From Acidocella aquatica (GTDB lineage Bacteria; Pseudomonadota; Alphaproteobacteria; Acetobacterales; Acetobacteraceae), in NCBI RefSeq assembly GCF_030160635.1, contig NZ_BSOS01000090.1, positions 62,001 through 126,000 on the forward strand: a stretch of 64,000 nucleotides of DNA, given 5' to 3'. Of the stretch, positions 47,172 to 57,335 are shown piece after piece. How positions within the stretch are numbered: position 1 is the stretch's first letter; each line of letters opens with the position of its first letter. The notes under the pieces were generated by a model, which had not been told where the DNA came from, searched no databases, and saw only the letters and a program-made list of their open reading frames with translations. The position numbers were made by a program, and so were the translations under genes.

Positions 47172-48797
47172 TCAGTTCGCCGAGGCGGTATAAAAATTCG
47201 CGCCAAGCTGAGGGAAATTCCCCTGCGCCAGCTGGTCCAGGCTTTCCGGCTTCAGCCCGATCTCCTCGGCATACAACCAGCTATCGGCCATCACCTGCCG
47301 CACGAAACGCCGGGTCTCGTCATTGGGTATCGTCTCGATGAACAGCAGCGGGTCGCTGTCATCCTGCGATGTCCAGCCAGCGGCGGCATTCGGCCCGGCG
47401 TTATAGCTCGCCAAAATCGCCAACAGGTTATTATTGATCCCCGGCTGCCCGCCCAGGTAACGGATATATCCCTGCCCCAGGGCGAGGTTCGCCGAAGGGT
47501 CGCTCAGCGAACCGCTCACCCCCTCCTGCCGGCTGACATAGGAAGCTGTAACCGGCATCAGCTGCATCAACCCGCGCGCACCGCAGCGCGAAACGGCATG
47601 AACATCAAAGCCGGATTCGGTGCGCGCCAATGCGTAGACCAGCGCCGGATCAATGGTAAAACCGCCCGAGGGATGCAGCGCCGGGAGCGGCAGGTGAGCG
47701 CCTGCGATTTCGTCCACCGGGCTTGGCAGCTCGCTGGCGACGGAAATCGTCACATCCACCAGCCCGGCACGGGCGGCCACCGCCATCACGGCCCGGCCAA
47801 GGTCAGGGTTGGCCTGAATCGCCGGCCATAAGGCGCGTAACGCCGTCTCGGCCTGGTCAGTGGCGCCCACCTGCAACAGCGCGAAGGCCAGATGCCCATC
47901 GGGCGTTGCGTCCACGGCGGTAATATCGGCTTCCGTCAGCGTCGCCGCGATGCCGCTTGGGCCAAAGCCCTGGCCAAGCAGCCGTCCGGCCAGCATGCCA
48001 TAGAAGGAATCACCCGCCCAGGCGGCTTGGTGCAGCCAGTTCAGATAGGCCTCCGGCTGCTGCATGCGCAACGCCGCGCGGGCCGCCCAGAACTGGCTGG
48101 CGGCGCGGTCATCATCGGAAATGCCCGCCATCCCGGCCGTGGCATCAAAAGCGGCGGCGGCAGAGGTCAGGTCACCTTTTTCCCAGGCCTGGATACCGGC
48201 CATGAACCGCCGGTGCCAGACGTAGCTGTCAGGCGCGGCCACGGGGCGTGCCGCGGCGCCCGCGGTAATCGTGGTCTCGGGCAACAGCGAGACCACCGGT
48301 GCCGCCGGCATCTGGCTCGCGCGCAGCTTATGCTGCATCAGCGCATACACATCCGCCGCCTCCGGCTGGCTGCTGTATTGCGCGTACCAAGCCAGCAGCT
48401 CGGCCGGTTTTGTGATGTAATTATTGCTCAAATACCGCTGCGCCAAAATCGGCCCCACCAGCGTGGTATCGTCCAGCCGGGCGATCAGCCGGTCCGCCTC
48501 GGTAAACGCCCCGGCGGATTGCGCGGCGAGAATGCGCTGATACATCGCCACGGCACTCGGCGGCAGCGGCTCCGGCAGCACGATTTCAACATCTGGAGAG
48601 GGGGCATTACGCGGTACCGCATAGGCTACGGTGTCCCCGCCTGTTGCGCTAGCGGGCGCTGAGGGGGGCGGCATCGGTCCCGTACCTTGTCCCCAAACCG
48701 GGGACTTCGCCGCCGCACTCGTGGGGACCACGAGCCCGAGGGCAAAAACTGACACCGTGGCCAAAGCGAGCCGGGTGACGTTCAGGCGGGAGAGCAT
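47172..48797 (-). CDS. Soluble lytic murein transglycosylase
   Basis: A 541-residue secreted enzyme that cleaves glycan strands with anhydromuramic acid formation. It has a signal peptide (about 1-28, '...VVPTSAAAKS'), a long alpha-superhelical U-domain (about 60-360) and a C-terminal SLT domain with catalytic Glu in 'YALARTESGFDVHAVS', 'GARGLMQLMPVTA' and 'LAILASYNAGPNA'. ATG 48797 has GAGGAG 8 nt upstream; ATG 48815 is in frame but without this. It is first in an apparent operon with moaB. Confidence 0.93.
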   Translation of the reverse strand: MLSRLNVTRLALATVSVFALGLVVPTSAAAKSPVWGQGTGPMPPPSAPASATGGDTVAYAVPRNAPSPDVEIVLPEPLPPSAVAMYQRILAAQSAGAFTEADRLIARLDDTTLVGPILAQRYLSNNYITKPAELLAWYAQYSSQPEAADVYALMQHKLRASQMPAAPVVSLLPETTITAGAAARPVAAPDSYVWHRRFMAGIQAWEKGDLTSAAAAFDATAGMAGISDDDRAASQFWAARAALRMQQPEAYLNWLHQAAWAGDSFYGMLAGRLLGQGFGPSGIAATLTEADITAVDATPDGHLAFALLQVGATDQAETALRALWPAIQANPDLGRAVMAVAARAGLVDVTISVASELPSPVDEIAGAHLPLPALHPSGGFTIDPALVYALARTESGFDVHAVSRCGARGLMQLMPVTASYVSRQEGVSGSLSDPSANLALGQGYIRYLGGQPGINNNLLAILASYNAGPNAAAGWTSQDDSDPLLFIETIPNDETRRFVRQVMADSWLYAEEIGLKPESLDQLAQGNFPQLGANFYTASAN

Positions 48798-48959
48798 GTT
48801 GAGGGCTCCTCGCATAGGAATTTTCCCTACACATTCAGCCCCTGCGACGCAAGACCTACATGAGAGACGAATCTCATAGAATGAGACGTTTTCAGCAGTT
48901 TCCTGGACTTACGGCCCGTCCTTGCGATCACGATTTCGTGATATTAGCACAATTTAAGG

Positions 48960-49751
48960 CTACTCAGGCTTCGACTCTAAAAATTCTCGCAGCTGCAATA
49001 AATCCCGCCACGCCTCCGCCTTGGCTGAAGGCATGCGCAGCAGATACGCCGGATGATAGCTTGGCAGGCATGGCATCGCCTCCGCCAGCCCCGGTATTTT
49101 CACCTGCCGCCACACGCCGCGCAGCCGCCTGATCCCCTGCCCGCGCTCTGGCTCGGGCAGCACCGCCTTGGCCGCCACCGCGCCCAGCAGCAGCAGGCCG
49201 CGCGGCCGCACCAGGGCAATATGGCGCAACAAAAACGGCAGGCACACCGCCACCTCGGCATCGGTTGGCGAACGGTCGCCAGGCGGCCGCCACAACACGG
49301 TGTTGATGATCCGCACCTTGCTCCGGTCCAGCCCGATGCTACCCAGCATTTTATCCAGCAACTGCCCGGCCGGCCCCACAAACGGCCGGCCCGCCCGGTC
49401 TTCCTCCGCTCCGGGCGCCTCGCCCACCACGACCAGCCGCGCATCCGCCGCGCCATCGGCAAACACGAGCTGTGTCGCCGTGTCGCGCAATGCGCAGCCG
49501 CTAAACCCCGCGATCGCCTTTTCCAGCGCCTCCAGGCTCTCGCAACCCTCCGCCAACATCTCCGCCTGCGCCGCCCCCCCCGGCAAAGCGGCGGCGGGGC
49601 GGAGCGTATGAACCCGCTTGGCCGGAGCCGCCGCTTGCACAGTAACAGCCACGGGCGCAGCCTGCGCCGCGCGCCTGTCCTGCACCGCATCCAGCAGCGC
49701 CTCGTCGGCTCCCCACTCCACTTGCAGGCGCAGCGCCTCGATCAAATCCAT
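48960..49751 (-). CDS. Family 4-type uracil-DNA glycosylase
   Basis: Removes uracil from DNA, starting base-excision repair. The 263-residue protein contains the active-site 'VVVGEAPGAEEDRAGRPF' and 'PSYHPAYLLRMPSA', plus 'IINTVLWRPPGDRSP'. Family 4 enzymes hold [4Fe-4S] by four Cys; here the first pair is not CxxC but C-x15-C ('EGCESL' and 'FSGCAL'), with later Cys in 'VAVCLPF' and 'AMPCLPS'. The variable N-terminal 75 residues are Ala-rich. ATG 49751 fits homologues; ATG 49769 is possible. Confidence 0.9.
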   Translation of the reverse strand: MDLIEALRLQVEWGADEALLDAVQDRRAAQAAPVAVTVQAAAPAKRVHTLRPAAALPGGAAQAEMLAEGCESLEALEKAIAGFSGCALRDTATQLVFADGAADARLVVVGEAPGAEEDRAGRPFVGPAGQLLDKMLGSIGLDRSKVRIINTVLWRPPGDRSPTDAEVAVCLPFLLRHIALVRPRGLLLLGAVAAKAVLPEPERGQGIRRLRGVWRQVKIPGLAEAMPCLPSYHPAYLLRMPSAKAEAWRDLLQLREFLESKPE

Positions 49752-49897
49752 AAATCCATACTTAACCATACCTTCAGCGATTGAAATAACCGCCAATATG
49801 ATTTTAACCCTTTCCCAGCCGGCAACCCAGCGGCCGAGACTTTACGCAAGCTAACAAGTTTCCTTATACGACTGCCAGCAGAACAGGAGTGAACAAG

Positions 49898-51535
49898 ATG
49901 TCAGACCAGATGGAACCGCGCGAGGCGATGGAGTTCGATGTGCTGGTGGTAGGCGCTGGCCCTGGCGGCCTGTCCGCAGCCATCAAGCTCAAGCAGCTCA
50001 ACCCGGAGCTTTCGGTCTGCGTGGTGGAAAAAGGCGGCGAAGTCGGCGCCCACACCCTCTCCGGCGCCGTGCTCGAGCCGCGCGCCCTGCTCGAACTCTT
50101 CCCCGAATGCGACCCGGCGCTGATCCCGCTGGCCACCCCGGTGTCCGAGGATCGCTTCATGTACCTCACCGAGACCAAGGCGTTCACCTCGCCGGTCACC
50201 CCGGCGACCATGCACAACCACGGCAACTACATCGTCTCACTGGGCAACGTGGTGCGCTGGCTCGGCCAGCAGGCGGAAGAACTCGGCGTGGAAATCTATC
50301 CGGGCTTCGCCGCGGCTGAGGTGCTCTTCGATGGCGAACGTGTCGCGGGCGTGGCCACCGGGGATATGGGCATCGGCAAGGACGCCAAGCCCACGGGCAA
50401 CTTCCAGCGCGGCATGGAGCTGCGCGCCACCTATACCATATTCGCCGAAGGCTGCCGCGGCTCGCTCTCCAAGCAGTTGATGGCCAAATTCGACCTCAAC
50501 GCCAAAAACGACCCGCAGACCTACGGCATCGGCATCAAGGAACTCTGGGAGGTCAAACCCGAGCACTTCAAAAAGGGCCTCACCATCCACAGCGTCGGCT
50601 GGCCCCTCAAATCCGACACCTATGGCGGTTCGGCTATCTACTTCTTCGGCGAAAACCTCATGGCCTACTGCTTCGTCGTTGGGCTGGACTACAAAAATCC
50701 CTATCTCTCGCCCTTCCAGGAAATGCAGCGCTACAAAACCCATCCGGCCATCGCGCCGTTCTTCGAGGGGGCCAAGCGTATCTCCTACGGTGCGCGCGCG
50801 CTCAATGAGGGCGGCTTCCAGTCCCTGCCCAAACTCACCTTCCCCGGCGGCATGCTCATCGGCTGCGCGGCGGGCACCCTCAACGTGCCCAAGATCAAAG
50901 GCAGCCATACCGCGATGAAATCCGGCATGGTCGCCGCCGAGGCCATCGCCGAGGCGCTGGCCGGTGAGCGCCCGGATGAAGTCACCGCCTACGCCACCAA
51001 GCTGGAAGCCAGCTGGGTCTGGCCCGAGCTGCACAGCGTGCGCAATGTGCGCCCCGGCTTCGCCAAATGGGGTTTTTACGGCGGCATGATCAACGCCGCC
51101 ATCGACACCTACATCTTCCGCGGCAAGGCCCCCTGGACCCTGAAAAACCACTACGACCACCTGCAGCTCAAAAAAGCCAAGGACTGCCAGCCGATCGACT
51201 ACCCCAAACCCGACGGCAAACTCACCTTTGACCGCCTGTCCTCCGTCTTCCTCTCCAACACCAACCACGAGGAAAACCAGCCGGTTCACCTCACCCTGCT
51301 TGATGCCAGCAAGGCCATCAGCGTCAACTATAATGAATACGCCAGCCCGGAGACCCGCTACTGCCCGGCCGGCGTGTATGAAATCGTCGGCGAGGAGGCA
51401 GGCAACCCGCAGCTGCAAATCAACGCGCAAAACTGCGTCCACTGCAAAACCTGCGACATCAAGGACCCCACCCAGAACATCAACTGGGTGGTGCCGGAAG
51501 GCGCTGGCGGTCCCAACTATCCGGGCGGGATGTAA
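49898..51535 (+). CDS. Electron transfer flavoprotein-ubiquinone oxidoreductase
   Basis: ETF-QO passes electrons from acyl-CoA dehydrogenases via ETF to ubiquinone at the membrane. The 545-residue protein has FAD loop '[17 protein letters not shown]', '[18 protein letters not shown]', the monotopic quinone region and a C-terminal [4Fe-4S] domain with Cys in 'RYCPAGVYE' and '[12 protein letters not shown]'. ATG 49898 has GGAG 8 nt upstream; GTG 49889 is less likely. No etfAB is in the window. It fits with the enoyl-CoA hydratase at 2.0 kb in fatty acid oxidation. Confidence 0.96.
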   Translation: MSDQMEPREAMEFDVLVVGAGPGGLSAAIKLKQLNPELSVCVVEKGGEVGAHTLSGAVLEPRALLELFPECDPALIPLATPVSEDRFMYLTETKAFTSPVTPATMHNHGNYIVSLGNVVRWLGQQAEELGVEIYPGFAAAEVLFDGERVAGVATGDMGIGKDAKPTGNFQRGMELRATYTIFAEGCRGSLSKQLMAKFDLNAKNDPQTYGIGIKELWEVKPEHFKKGLTIHSVGWPLKSDTYGGSAIYFFGENLMAYCFVVGLDYKNPYLSPFQEMQRYKTHPAIAPFFEGAKRISYGARALNEGGFQSLPKLTFPGGMLIGCAAGTLNVPKIKGSHTAMKSGMVAAEAIAEALAGERPDEVTAYATKLEASWVWPELHSVRNVRPGFAKWGFYGGMINAAIDTYIFRGKAPWTLKNHYDHLQLKKAKDCQPIDYPKPDGKLTFDRLSSVFLSNTNHEENQPVHLTLLDASKAISVNYNEYASPETRYCPAGVYEIVGEEAGNPQLQINAQNCVHCKTCDIKDPTQNINWVVPEGAGGPNYPGGM

Positions 51536-51598
51536 ATTTCGGTTAGCGAAGCCAGGGGGCTTTCATGGCCGGCTTCAACCGGGGATAACTTAAACGCC

Positions 51599-52177
51599 AT
51601 GGAAAACGATCGTTTGGCGGCATTCAGCGACGGCGTTATCGCCGTCATCATCACCATCATGGTGCTGGAGCTGAAAGCCCCGCAGGGCACTGGTTTTAGC
51701 GCCCTGCTGGGCGCCGCCCCCACCTTCGTCAGCTACATCCTCAGCTTCGTTTATGTCGCGATCTACTGGAACAACCACCATCATTTCTTCCAGCTTGTCC
51801 CGCGCGTCACCGGCGGCATCCTCTGGGCCAACCTGCATCTGCTTTTCTGGCTATCGCTGGTCCCCTTCTCCACCGCCTGGCTCGGCGAACACCATGCCGC
51901 CGCGCTCCCAACCGCGCTGTATGGCGTCAGCCTGCTGATGGCGGCCATCGCCTGGTATATCCTGCAAAGCACGATCATCCGCAGCCAGGGCCAAAACTCC
52001 GCTCTCTCAAAAGCCGTCGGCCGTGACATCAAGGGCAAGATTTCCCCGATTCTCTACACGGCCGGAATTATCCTGGCGTTTTTCAGCACAACGGGCGCCG
52101 ATGGCATTTACGCCGCCGTCGCCATTTTATGGCTCATTCCCGACCGCCGCGTCGAACGCGAGATTGACCGCCGGTAA
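51599..52177 (+). CDS. TMEM175-family potassium channel-like protein
   Basis: A 192-residue membrane protein with the single TMEM175/DUF1211 repeat. The first helix has the selectivity motif 'RLAAFSDGVIAVIITIMVLEL' (R...FSDG), followed by 'YWNNHHHFFQLVPRVTGG' and four more helices. Bacterial members form tetrameric, leak-type K+ channels. It starts 63 nt after the ETF-QO gene, perhaps co-transcribed; convergent with argB. Confidence 0.9.
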   Translation: MENDRLAAFSDGVIAVIITIMVLELKAPQGTGFSALLGAAPTFVSYILSFVYVAIYWNNHHHFFQLVPRVTGGILWANLHLLFWLSLVPFSTAWLGEHHAAALPTALYGVSLLMAAIAWYILQSTIIRSQGQNSALSKAVGRDIKGKISPILYTAGIILAFFSTTGADGIYAAVAILWLIPDRRVEREIDRR

Positions 52178-52200
52178 CACCGGGTGGCCACGCCCCACGC

Positions 52201-53097
52201 CTATTTGTGGATCATCGTCCCGATGCCGCCATCGGTGAAAAGCTCCAGCAATAGCGCATGCGGCACCCTTCCATCCAGGATGGTCGCCCCTTTGACCCCA
52301 AGCGTGACGGCCTCCATGCAGGTCTCCACTTTCGGGATCATCCCGCCCGAGATGGTGCCATCGGCGATCAGCGCCTGGATCTGCGCCAGCGACAAATCCG
52401 GCATCAGCTTCTTGTTCTTATCTAACACACCGGGCACATCGGTGAGCATCAGCAGCCGGTTGGCGTTCAGCGCGCCTGCAATGGCGCCCGCCGCGGTATC
52501 GGCATTGATATTATAAGTCTCGCCGTTCTCGCCTGTGCCAACGGGCGCGATCACGGGGATCAGCCCGGCGCCGGTCAGCGCATGGATCACGCGCGTATCA
52601 ATGAACGCGGGTTCCCCGACAAACCCCAGGTCCAGCACGCTCTCAATATGCGAATCCGGGTCCTTCTTGGTGCGGTGCAGCTTGCGCGCGCGGATCAGCC
52701 CGCCATCCTTGCCCGAGATGCCCACCGCCAGCGCGCCGGCGCGGTTGATCAGCCCGGCCACCTGCTTGTTCACACTGCCCGCCAGCACCATTTCCACCAC
52801 CTCGACCATCGCGGCATCGGTCACGCGCAGCCCGTCGATAAAGCTGGATTTGATCGCCAGCCGGTCCAGCATGGCGTTAATCTGTGGCCCGCCGCCATGC
52901 ACGATCACCGGATTGATGCCGACCTGCTTGAGCAGCGCGATGTCACGGCCGAATTCGCCCGCCAGAACATCCTCGCCCATCGCGTGCCCGCCGTATTTCA
53001 CCACGATGGTCGCGCCCGCGTAACGGCGCAGAAACGGCAGCGCGCTGGCGACGATATGCGCCTGGGCGGCGGCGGATTTCAGCTCCTCGGTATTCAT
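52201..53097 (-). CDS. argB: N-acetylglutamate kinase
   Basis: ArgB phosphorylates N-acetylglutamate, the second step of arginine synthesis. The 298-residue protein shows '[14 protein letters not shown]', '[16 protein letters not shown]', '[16 protein letters not shown]' and '[14 protein letters not shown]', all standard. Start ATG 53097 is the family start; the upstream frame lies in engB. It is last in the rpmH-rnpA-yidD-yidC-engB-argB block, 25 nt after engB, which is conserved in many alphaproteobacteria. Confidence 0.97.
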   Translation of the reverse strand: MNTEELKSAAAQAHIVASALPFLRRYAGATIVVKYGGHAMGEDVLAGEFGRDIALLKQVGINPVIVHGGGPQINAMLDRLAIKSSFIDGLRVTDAAMVEVVEMVLAGSVNKQVAGLINRAGALAVGISGKDGGLIRARKLHRTKKDPDSHIESVLDLGFVGEPAFIDTRVIHALTGAGLIPVIAPVGTGENGETYNINADTAAGAIAGALNANRLLMLTDVPGVLDKNKKLMPDLSLAQIQALIADGTISGGMIPKVETCMEAVTLGVKGATILDGRVPHALLLELFTDGGIGTMIHK

Positions 53098-53122
53098 CTC
53101 GGCTCCTGGAAAAACTCTGCTG

Positions 53123-53821
53123 CTAGATAAAGCCCGCGATGGTGGCGCGCAAATCATCCATGCCAAGCCCCGTGGTGCTGGAGGTGGTAATCACGAACGG
53201 CAGCGCGGCCGGGTGCTCCTTGGTCAGCGCGGCGATCTCCTCCTGCTTGCGCCGCAGCGCCGCGGGCTTCACGTCATCGGCCTTGGTCAACACCAGTTGA
53301 TACGCCACCGCCGACTGGTCGAGCAGTTCCATCACCACCTCATCCGCCGGTTTCAGCTCGATGCGCGCGTCCAGCAGCAGAAACACCCGGCGCAGGTTCG
53401 GCCGCCCGCGCAAATAATCGAGCATCAGCCCCTGCCAGTCACGCTTGATGGCTTTCGGCGCCTCGGCATAGCCGTAGCCCGGCATGTCCACCAGCACGAT
53501 CGGTGCGGCTTCCATCTGGAAGAAGTTCAACTGCCGCGTGCGCCCCGGCTGGTGCGACACGCGCGCCAGCGCCTTGCGCCCGGTCAGCGCGTTCAACAGC
53601 GAGGATTTGCCGACATTGGAGCGCCCCGCGAAGGCCACTTCAATCCCGTTCGGCTCCGGCAAATGGTCGAGCGCCTGCGCCGCATAAAAAAATTCGCAAT
53701 GTGAGGCGAAGAGTTTCCTCCCCGCCTCCAGTTGCTCCGGGCTGAAAGTCCCGGCCGCGAAAACTAGATTTTCGCCGGCACTCTCACCCGTGGGTTGCCC
53801 GCCTGGCGCATGATCAGCCAT
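53123..53821 (-). CDS. engB: Ribosome biogenesis GTP-binding protein YihA/YsxC
   Basis: A 232-residue GTPase needed for large ribosomal subunit assembly. G motifs: '[19 protein letters not shown]' (G1), 'TRQLNFF' (G2), '[12 protein letters not shown]' (G3) and 'LTKADDVK' (G4). Its start overlaps the yidC 3' end by 58 nt in another frame; no later ATG fits before the conserved domain, although the first 25 residues are non-conserved. Coupled expression with yidC is likely. Confidence 0.95.
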   Translation of the reverse strand: MADHAPGGQPTGESAGENLVFAAGTFSPEQLEAGRKLFASHCEFFYAAQALDHLPEPNGIEVAFAGRSNVGKSSLLNALTGRKALARVSHQPGRTRQLNFFQMEAAPIVLVDMPGYGYAEAPKAIKRDWQGLMLDYLRGRPNLRRVFLLLDARIELKPADEVVMELLDQSAVAYQLVLTKADDVKPAALRRKQEEIAALTKEHPAALPFVITTSSTTGLGMDDLRATIAGFI

Positions 53822-55494
53822 TGTTGTCCTACCGAAAGAAGATTGTTCCAGGCCCAGTATAGCACAAGGCCGGAAGGGGAGCGCGCCAGCATGAAGGTGA
53901 AAATAAGCGGCATGAACTGAAACATGCGCGCCTGCACCGGGTCCGCCGGCGCCGGGTTAAGCCGTTGCTGCATGAACATGGTAAAGCCCATGATAATCGG
54001 CAAGGCGCCGATATGCAGCACCGGGCTGATGAGCGTGGGATCGAAGGGGATCAGCCCGAACAGGTTGAACAAATTGGTCGGGTCCGGCACCGAGAGATCG
54101 TGAATCCAGCCAAAGAACGGCGCCTGGCGCATTTCGATGGTGATGAAGATGACTTTATAAAGCGAGAAGAACACGGGGATCTGCACCAGCATCGGCAAAC
54201 AGCCGGAAGCGGGGTTGATCTTCTCCGCCTTATAGAGCGCCATCGTCTCTTGCTGGATCTTCGTGTTGTCGTCCTTATACTGCTCGCGCAGCGCCTTGAT
54301 CTTCGGCTGCACCAGTTTCATCTTGCCCATCGAGCGATAAGAGTAGCTCGCCAGCGGGAAGAACAGCAGCTTGATGCCAACGGTGAACACGATGATCGCC
54401 AGGCCGAAATTGCCCAGCAGCGAGTTCAGCCAATCGAGCGCGAAGAAGATCGGCTTGGTGATGATGTAGAGATGCCCGAAATCCACCGCCTTGTAGAAAT
54501 TGGGGATGCCGTATTCGCTCTGATACGCATCGAGAATTTTCACCACCTTGGCGCCGGTGAAGAGATGGCTGGTCAGGTTTGCCGTCCCCCCCGCCGCCAC
54601 GGTCTGCGGGGCCGCGGTGATGAACGAGGTCTGATACGCGCTGCCGTCGCCATCGCTCACCGTGCCATAGCTCATGGAGCCGGTGAGGTTCACCGACTGG
54701 TCCGGCGCCACGGCGGTCAACCAATATTTATCGGTAATGCCGATCCAGCCGCCGGGGCTGGTCTCGCTATAGGCCACGCCGCCGGGCGCCTGCGCGCCGT
54801 CGGCCTTCAGCGATTTATAGGATTCCTGCTTCAGCGTGTTGTTGAACACACCAAGCGGACCATCGAAGAGAATATAGGTTGTCTGCTCAACCGGCTTGTA
54901 GTCGCGCACCACGCGCGACCAGGGGAAGAGCTTCACCGCCGCGCCCGTGTGGTTCACCACCTGCTGATTCACTGTGAACATATAATTGTCATCGACTGAG
55001 AGCAGCAATTGGAAGGTCAGCCCCTGCCCGTTGTCCCAGGAGAGGGTAACCGGCGTCTGCGGCGTCAGCTTGCCGGCCGAAGCCGTCCATAGCGCCGTGT
55101 CATCGGGCACCTTCACATCGCCAACCGCGGTCCAGCCAAACTGCGCGTAGGAGGGTTTGTCTCCGCCGCGATGCCCGAGGATCTGCACCAGCGGCGAATC
55201 CGGGGCGATGGTCTCGTGGTAATTTTTCAGCACCACATCATCAAACACCGCGCCGGTGAGCACCACGCTGCCGGAGAGTTTTGGCGCGTCTATGGCCAGG
55301 CGCGGCCCGTTGGCGGCGGCCAACGCCGCTGGGCTGGCCGCGTTGGCGGGCGCGCCGCTGGCGGCCTGCACCTGGGCAGTGCTCTGCACGGGCACAGGTG
55401 CTGGGTGCGGCAGATATTTTTGGAACGCATACTGAAACACCAGCATGATGCCGAGTGACAGGGCGATGGCAACCATCAGGCGCTTCTGGTCCAT
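53764..55494 (-). CDS. yidC: Membrane protein insertase YidC
   Basis: YidC inserts and folds inner-membrane proteins, alone or with SecYEG. The 576-residue protein has the N-terminal anchor 'KRLMVAIALSLGIMLVFQY', a large periplasmic beta domain (about 60-350) and the conserved helical core: 'LDWLNSLLGNFGLAIIVFTV', 'MGKMKLVQPKIKALREQYKDD' (with basic residues) and 'PASGCLPMLVQIPVFFSLYKV'. It lies 6 nt after yidD, in the conserved ribosomal/insertase block. Confidence 0.97.
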   Translation of the reverse strand: MDQKRLMVAIALSLGIMLVFQYAFQKYLPHPAPVPVQSTAQVQAASGAPANAASPAALAAANGPRLAIDAPKLSGSVVLTGAVFDDVVLKNYHETIAPDSPLVQILGHRGGDKPSYAQFGWTAVGDVKVPDDTALWTASAGKLTPQTPVTLSWDNGQGLTFQLLLSVDDNYMFTVNQQVVNHTGAAVKLFPWSRVVRDYKPVEQTTYILFDGPLGVFNNTLKQESYKSLKADGAQAPGGVAYSETSPGGWIGITDKYWLTAVAPDQSVNLTGSMSYGTVSDGDGSAYQTSFITAAPQTVAAGGTANLTSHLFTGAKVVKILDAYQSEYGIPNFYKAVDFGHLYIITKPIFFALDWLNSLLGNFGLAIIVFTVGIKLLFFPLASYSYRSMGKMKLVQPKIKALREQYKDDNTKIQQETMALYKAEKINPASGCLPMLVQIPVFFSLYKVIFITIEMRQAPFFGWIHDLSVPDPTNLFNLFGLIPFDPTLISPVLHIGALPIIMGFTMFMQQRLNPAPADPVQARMFQFMPLIFTFMLARSPSGLVLYWAWNNLLSVGQQWLIMRQAGNPRVRVPAKI

Positions 55495-55500
55495 GGGGCT

Positions 55501-55734
55501 TTACGAGTCCTTGAGTGGTGGAACCGGGTCGAAGCCGCCCGGATGCCAGGGATGGCAACGCAAAATCCGGCGCCCGGCGAGCAAACTGCCGCGCCCGGCG
55601 CCATGCGTGCAGATCGCCTCCCGCGCATAGGCGCTGCAGGAGGGGTAAAAACGGCAATTGGCGCCGATCACCGGGCGCAATGTCAGTTCATAAACGCGGA
55701 TGGCACCCGAGAGCATATAGGCCGCCGGGCTCAC
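55501..55734 (-). CDS. yidD: Membrane protein insertion efficiency factor YidD
   Basis: A 77-residue amphipathic membrane-associated protein that aids YidC insertion. Motifs: 'RVYELTLRPVIGANCRFYPS' region and 'CSAYAREAI', with 'HPWHPGGFDPVP' at the C-terminus, all diagnostic. GTG 55734 overlaps the rnpA stop as GTGA and leads into 'SPAAYMLSGAIRVYE'; a longer frame adds unrelated residues. Confidence 0.94.
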   Translation of the reverse strand: MSPAAYMLSGAIRVYELTLRPVIGANCRFYPSCSAYAREAICTHGAGRGSLLAGRRILRCHPWHPGGFDPVPPLKDS

Positions 55735-56075
55735 TTGAGCGCCTCCGCGAGAGCGGCTTCGATGCCGCCGCATAGTCTTTCAAACGGCATGCGCCCTGTT
55801 TCCTGCCGGCAGATCAGCACCAGCTCAACACCGGCGAGATCACGCCCGGCCAATGTCAGCCGGGCCGCCTCTTTCAGCCGCCGCCGCGCGCGATTGCGCG
55901 CCACGGCGTTGCCGATTTTTTTGGTGGCGGTGTAACCGGTCCGCAAAGGGGCCTGGCTTTCACTGCTGCAAAACTGCATCACGAAGCCAGGCTTGGCGAT
56001 TTTCCGCCCGCGCGAGGCCATGCGCAGAAACTCCGCGCGGCGCTTAAAAGTTTCCGGTGGAGACAATGCGGGCAT
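55731..56075 (-). CDS. rnpA: Ribonuclease P protein component
   Basis: A 114-residue basic protein that assists the RNase P RNA in 5' tRNA maturation. It has 'RRAEFLRMASRGRKIAKPGF' and the RNR-box 'KIGNAVARNRARRRLKEAAR', the family signature. ATG 56075 (MPALSPPETFKR) is preferred, near the rpmH stop; the longer frame lies in rpmH. 34 nt separate it from rpmH. Confidence 0.96.
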   Translation of the reverse strand: MPALSPPETFKRRAEFLRMASRGRKIAKPGFVMQFCSSESQAPLRTGYTATKKIGNAVARNRARRRLKEAARLTLAGRDLAGVELVLICRQETGRMPFERLCGGIEAALAEALK

Positions 56076-56109
56076 TGTCAGGCCCTTAAAGGCGCGCGGG
56101 AGGGGAAAA

Positions 56110-56244
56110 TCAGGCAGAAAGTTTGGCGCGGCCTTTGGCACGGCGGTTGGCGATAACCTTGCGGCCGCCAACGGTTGCCATGCGGGCGCGGAAACCATGC
56201 CGGCGCTTGCGGACAAGTTTGGAAGGTTGATAGGTCCGTTTCAC
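56110..56244 (-). CDS. rpmH: 50S ribosomal protein L34
   Basis: A 44-residue, strongly basic ribosomal protein ([20 protein letters not shown], then [20 protein letters not shown]), exact family length. The start is GTG 56244, preceded by GGAG with an 8-nt spacer. It is first in the rpmH-rnpA-yidD-yidC-engB-argB block. A TATATT sequence upstream could be a -10 but no clear -35 was found. Confidence 0.97.
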   Translation of the reverse strand: MKRTYQPSKLVRKRRHGFRARMATVGGRKVIANRRAKGRAKLSA

Positions 56245-56408
56245 GTGATTCACTCCGGCGATAGCTAATATAAGCTGATAAAACAGGTTTCGGCCGAACC
56301 GTCCCCGGTCCAGCGCAACGAGGCCGGGATATAGGCGGCGCGCGCAGTGCCGTCAATGCAAAGGCCGCGGCGCTTGCCCTGGCCCGCTACAAAGTGCAGC
56401 TTGCTCCC

Positions 56409-57335
56409 ATGCATATATCCTCAGCGACTCGGCCGCGCACCGTTCTGGCCCTGCAAGGGGGCGGGGCGCATGGCGCCTTTACCTGGGGCGCGCTGGACCG
56501 CCTATTGGAGGACGGGCTGACCTTTTCAGCCGTCACCGGCGTCTCCTCCGGCGCCATGATCGCCGCCATGGCGGTTCAGGGCTATGTCCATAACGGGCCA
56601 AAAGGCGCGCGCGCCTCGGTCAGCAAGCTATGGCACCGGGTCGCGGAGGCGCATATTTTTGGCCCCATGAACGCCTCGATGGACTGGCTCTGGGGCTGGG
56701 ACAAGGGGATGGAGCTGGGCAACGAGATGGCCTGGGCCGGCATCACCAGCGCCTTGCGCCTGTTCAACCCCGGCCAGCTCAATCCTTTCGGGCAAAATCC
56801 ACTCGGCCCCCTGCTCGCCGAGCTGCTGGACCTGGACGCCATCCGCAGCGCCGATGCGCCGCGCCTCTACGTCGCCGCGACCGATGTCGAATCCGGCGCC
56901 GCGAAGATATTCAGCAACGGCGAAATGAGCGTTGACGTGCTGCTGGCCTCCGCCTGCATCCCGATGATGTTCCCCGCCGTGAACATCGGCGGGCGGCACT
57001 ATTGGGACGGCGGTTATTCCTGCAACCCGGCGCTCGCCCCCGTGCTCTCGCCCCGGCCGGAGCGGCTGGTGTTGATCCGCGCGCAGCCGCGCGTGCGTAA
57101 GGGCGTGCCCAACAGCACCGCCGACATCGTCCACCGCCTGCATGAAATCGCCTTCCAGGCGCCGCTGGATGCCGAAGTCGCCCTGCTGCCCAAACAGGTC
57201 CGGCTGCTCGATATTTCCGCCGACGCCGCGCTGGCCCGTCATCCACTGACCTCCAAGATGAACACCGAGAAAAACTTTTTGGACAACCTGTTCGCCGCCG
57301 GGCGGGAGGCTGCCGGAATCGTCCTTCCCGCATGA
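56409..57335 (+). CDS. Patatin-like phospholipase
   Basis: A 308-residue serine hydrolase with a Ser/Asp dyad: oxyanion loop 'LALQGGGAHGAFTWG', nucleophile 'VTGVSSGAMIAAM' (G-x-S-x-G) and 'YWDGGYSCNP' (DGG). Such enzymes hydrolyse phospholipids or other esters. It also has 'ATDVESGAAKIFSNG', common in the RssA-like group. ATG 56409 is used; GTG 56394 is an alternative. It overlaps the next histidine kinase gene by 4 nt (ATGA), divergent from rpmH. Confidence 0.92.
   Translation: MHISSATRPRTVLALQGGGAHGAFTWGALDRLLEDGLTFSAVTGVSSGAMIAAMAVQGYVHNGPKGARASVSKLWHRVAEAHIFGPMNASMDWLWGWDKGMELGNEMAWAGITSALRLFNPGQLNPFGQNPLGPLLAELLDLDAIRSADAPRLYVAATDVESGAAKIFSNGEMSVDVLLASACIPMMFPAVNIGGRHYWDGGYSCNPALAPVLSPRPERLVLIRAQPRVRKGVPNSTADIVHRLHEIAFQAPLDAEVALLPKQVRLLDISADAALARHPLTSKMNTEKNFLDNLFAAGREAAGIVLPA

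Noticed and set aside
48860-48877. ATGAGA-N6-TCTCAT inverted repeat upstream of the lytic transglycosylase
   Set aside because: Short, no known regulator pattern, and such repeats are expected by chance in this much sequence.
51548-51578. GAAGCC...GGCTTC hairpin after the ETF-QO gene
   Set aside because: Stem of only 6 bp with a long loop and no T-run, too weak to call a terminator.
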